Part shown: one piece after another, positions 14,891-14,956 of the stretch | Layout: each line of letters starts with the position of its first letter | Numbering within the stretch: the stretch's first letter is position 1 | Assembly: GCA_038230975.1 (NCBI GenBank) | Contig: JBBRMF010000117.1 | Span: forward strand, 1 to 14,956 | Length of the DNA stretch: 14,956 bases | Source: JANXVV01 sp038230975 | GTDB taxonomy: Bacteria > Planctomycetota > Phycisphaerae > Tepidisphaerales > Tepidisphaeraceae | Direction of reading: 5' to 3' | Position numbers and translations under genes: made by a program | Notes under the pieces: generated by a model | Database searches by the model: none | What the model was told of the DNA's origin: nothing | Seen by the model: only the letters and a program-made list of their open reading frames with translations

Positions 14891-14956
14891 GTCGCGGTAC
14901 TCCGAGACCTTTGTTTTTCCGGCGCCAGAAGAGCACAGGTCTCGGAGTACCGCGAC
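14891..14956. repeat. Perfect 19-bp inverted repeat at the window edge
   Basis: The arm at 14891-14909 (GTCGCGGTACTCCGAGACC) and its exact inverted copy at 14938-14956 flank 28 bases containing TTTGTTTTTCCGGCGCC. The second arm ends at the last base of the window, so the pairing may extend further. It is of the same general kind as the palindrome at 426-490 but unrelated in sequence. It is probably a REP-type or MITE-type extragenic element. Confidence 0.88.

Noticed and set aside
1..14956. Search for CRISPR arrays, tRNAs, phage genes, toxin-antitoxin pairs and defence operons
   Set aside because: No spaced direct repeats, tRNA-like cloverleaf with CCA end, integrase, or recognised defence or toxin domains were seen on either strand.

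Overview
The window most likely comes from a member of the Planctomycetota. The strongest evidence is the secreted protein at 11754-14273, which carries the LEPRQLLS N-terminal signature typical of planctomycete surface proteins. A Tat-exported Gfo/Idh/MocA oxidoreductase, a secreted LamG/propeller protein and a CGY.xRGL-type zinc-ribbon membrane protein fit the same phylum. A placement in a Phycisphaerae/Tepidisphaera-like lineage is a guess. No phage, CRISPR, defence or biosynthetic system is visible.

Layout. Positions 1-500 hold a structured, terminator-like inverted repeat, a doubtful small ORF and a REP-like palindrome. Positions 511-1119 hold a complete RNase P RNA gene (rnpB, minus strand) with its own rho-independent terminator and a candidate -10 box. 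Its P12 arm is built of degenerate heptanucleotide repeats. Diverging from it is a hybrid sensor kinase (1208-3805), followed by a cyclic-nucleotide-binding/DUF1003 membrane protein (3872-4735) and a small zinc-ribbon membrane protein that looks frameshifted (4740-5054).

Positions 5000-6440 form a decayed zone. It holds a transposase-like helix-turn-helix remnant, a one-TM protein interrupted by an amber codon, a bidirectional terminator, a truncated copy of the 3' end of the LEPR gene, and a 150-bp MITE-like inverted-repeat element. Next come two intact genes on the plus strand: the Tat oxidoreductase (6470-7807) and a 934-residue secreted LamG/beta-propeller protein (7887-10691). They are probably a functional pair at the cell envelope.

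The minus strand from 11.1 to 10.7 kb carries a small membrane-protein gene split by a frameshift. Upstream of it is a GNAT acetyltransferase whose last codons are cut off by a single stop. The large LEPR protein (PKD, seven delta-60-type repeats, Ig-like/PKD) fills 11754-14273. The last 680 bases are non-coding and end in a perfect 19-bp inverted repeat that reaches the window edge.

Two observations stand out. The first is the heptad-repeat P12 arm inside rnpB. The second is the directly repeated LEPR 3' end at 6088-6285 and 11703-11901, which brackets about 5.4 kb holding the Gfo/Idh and LamG genes and several broken genes. This suggests the interval was inserted or rearranged. All domain and family calls come from reading motifs by eye; no database search was run.
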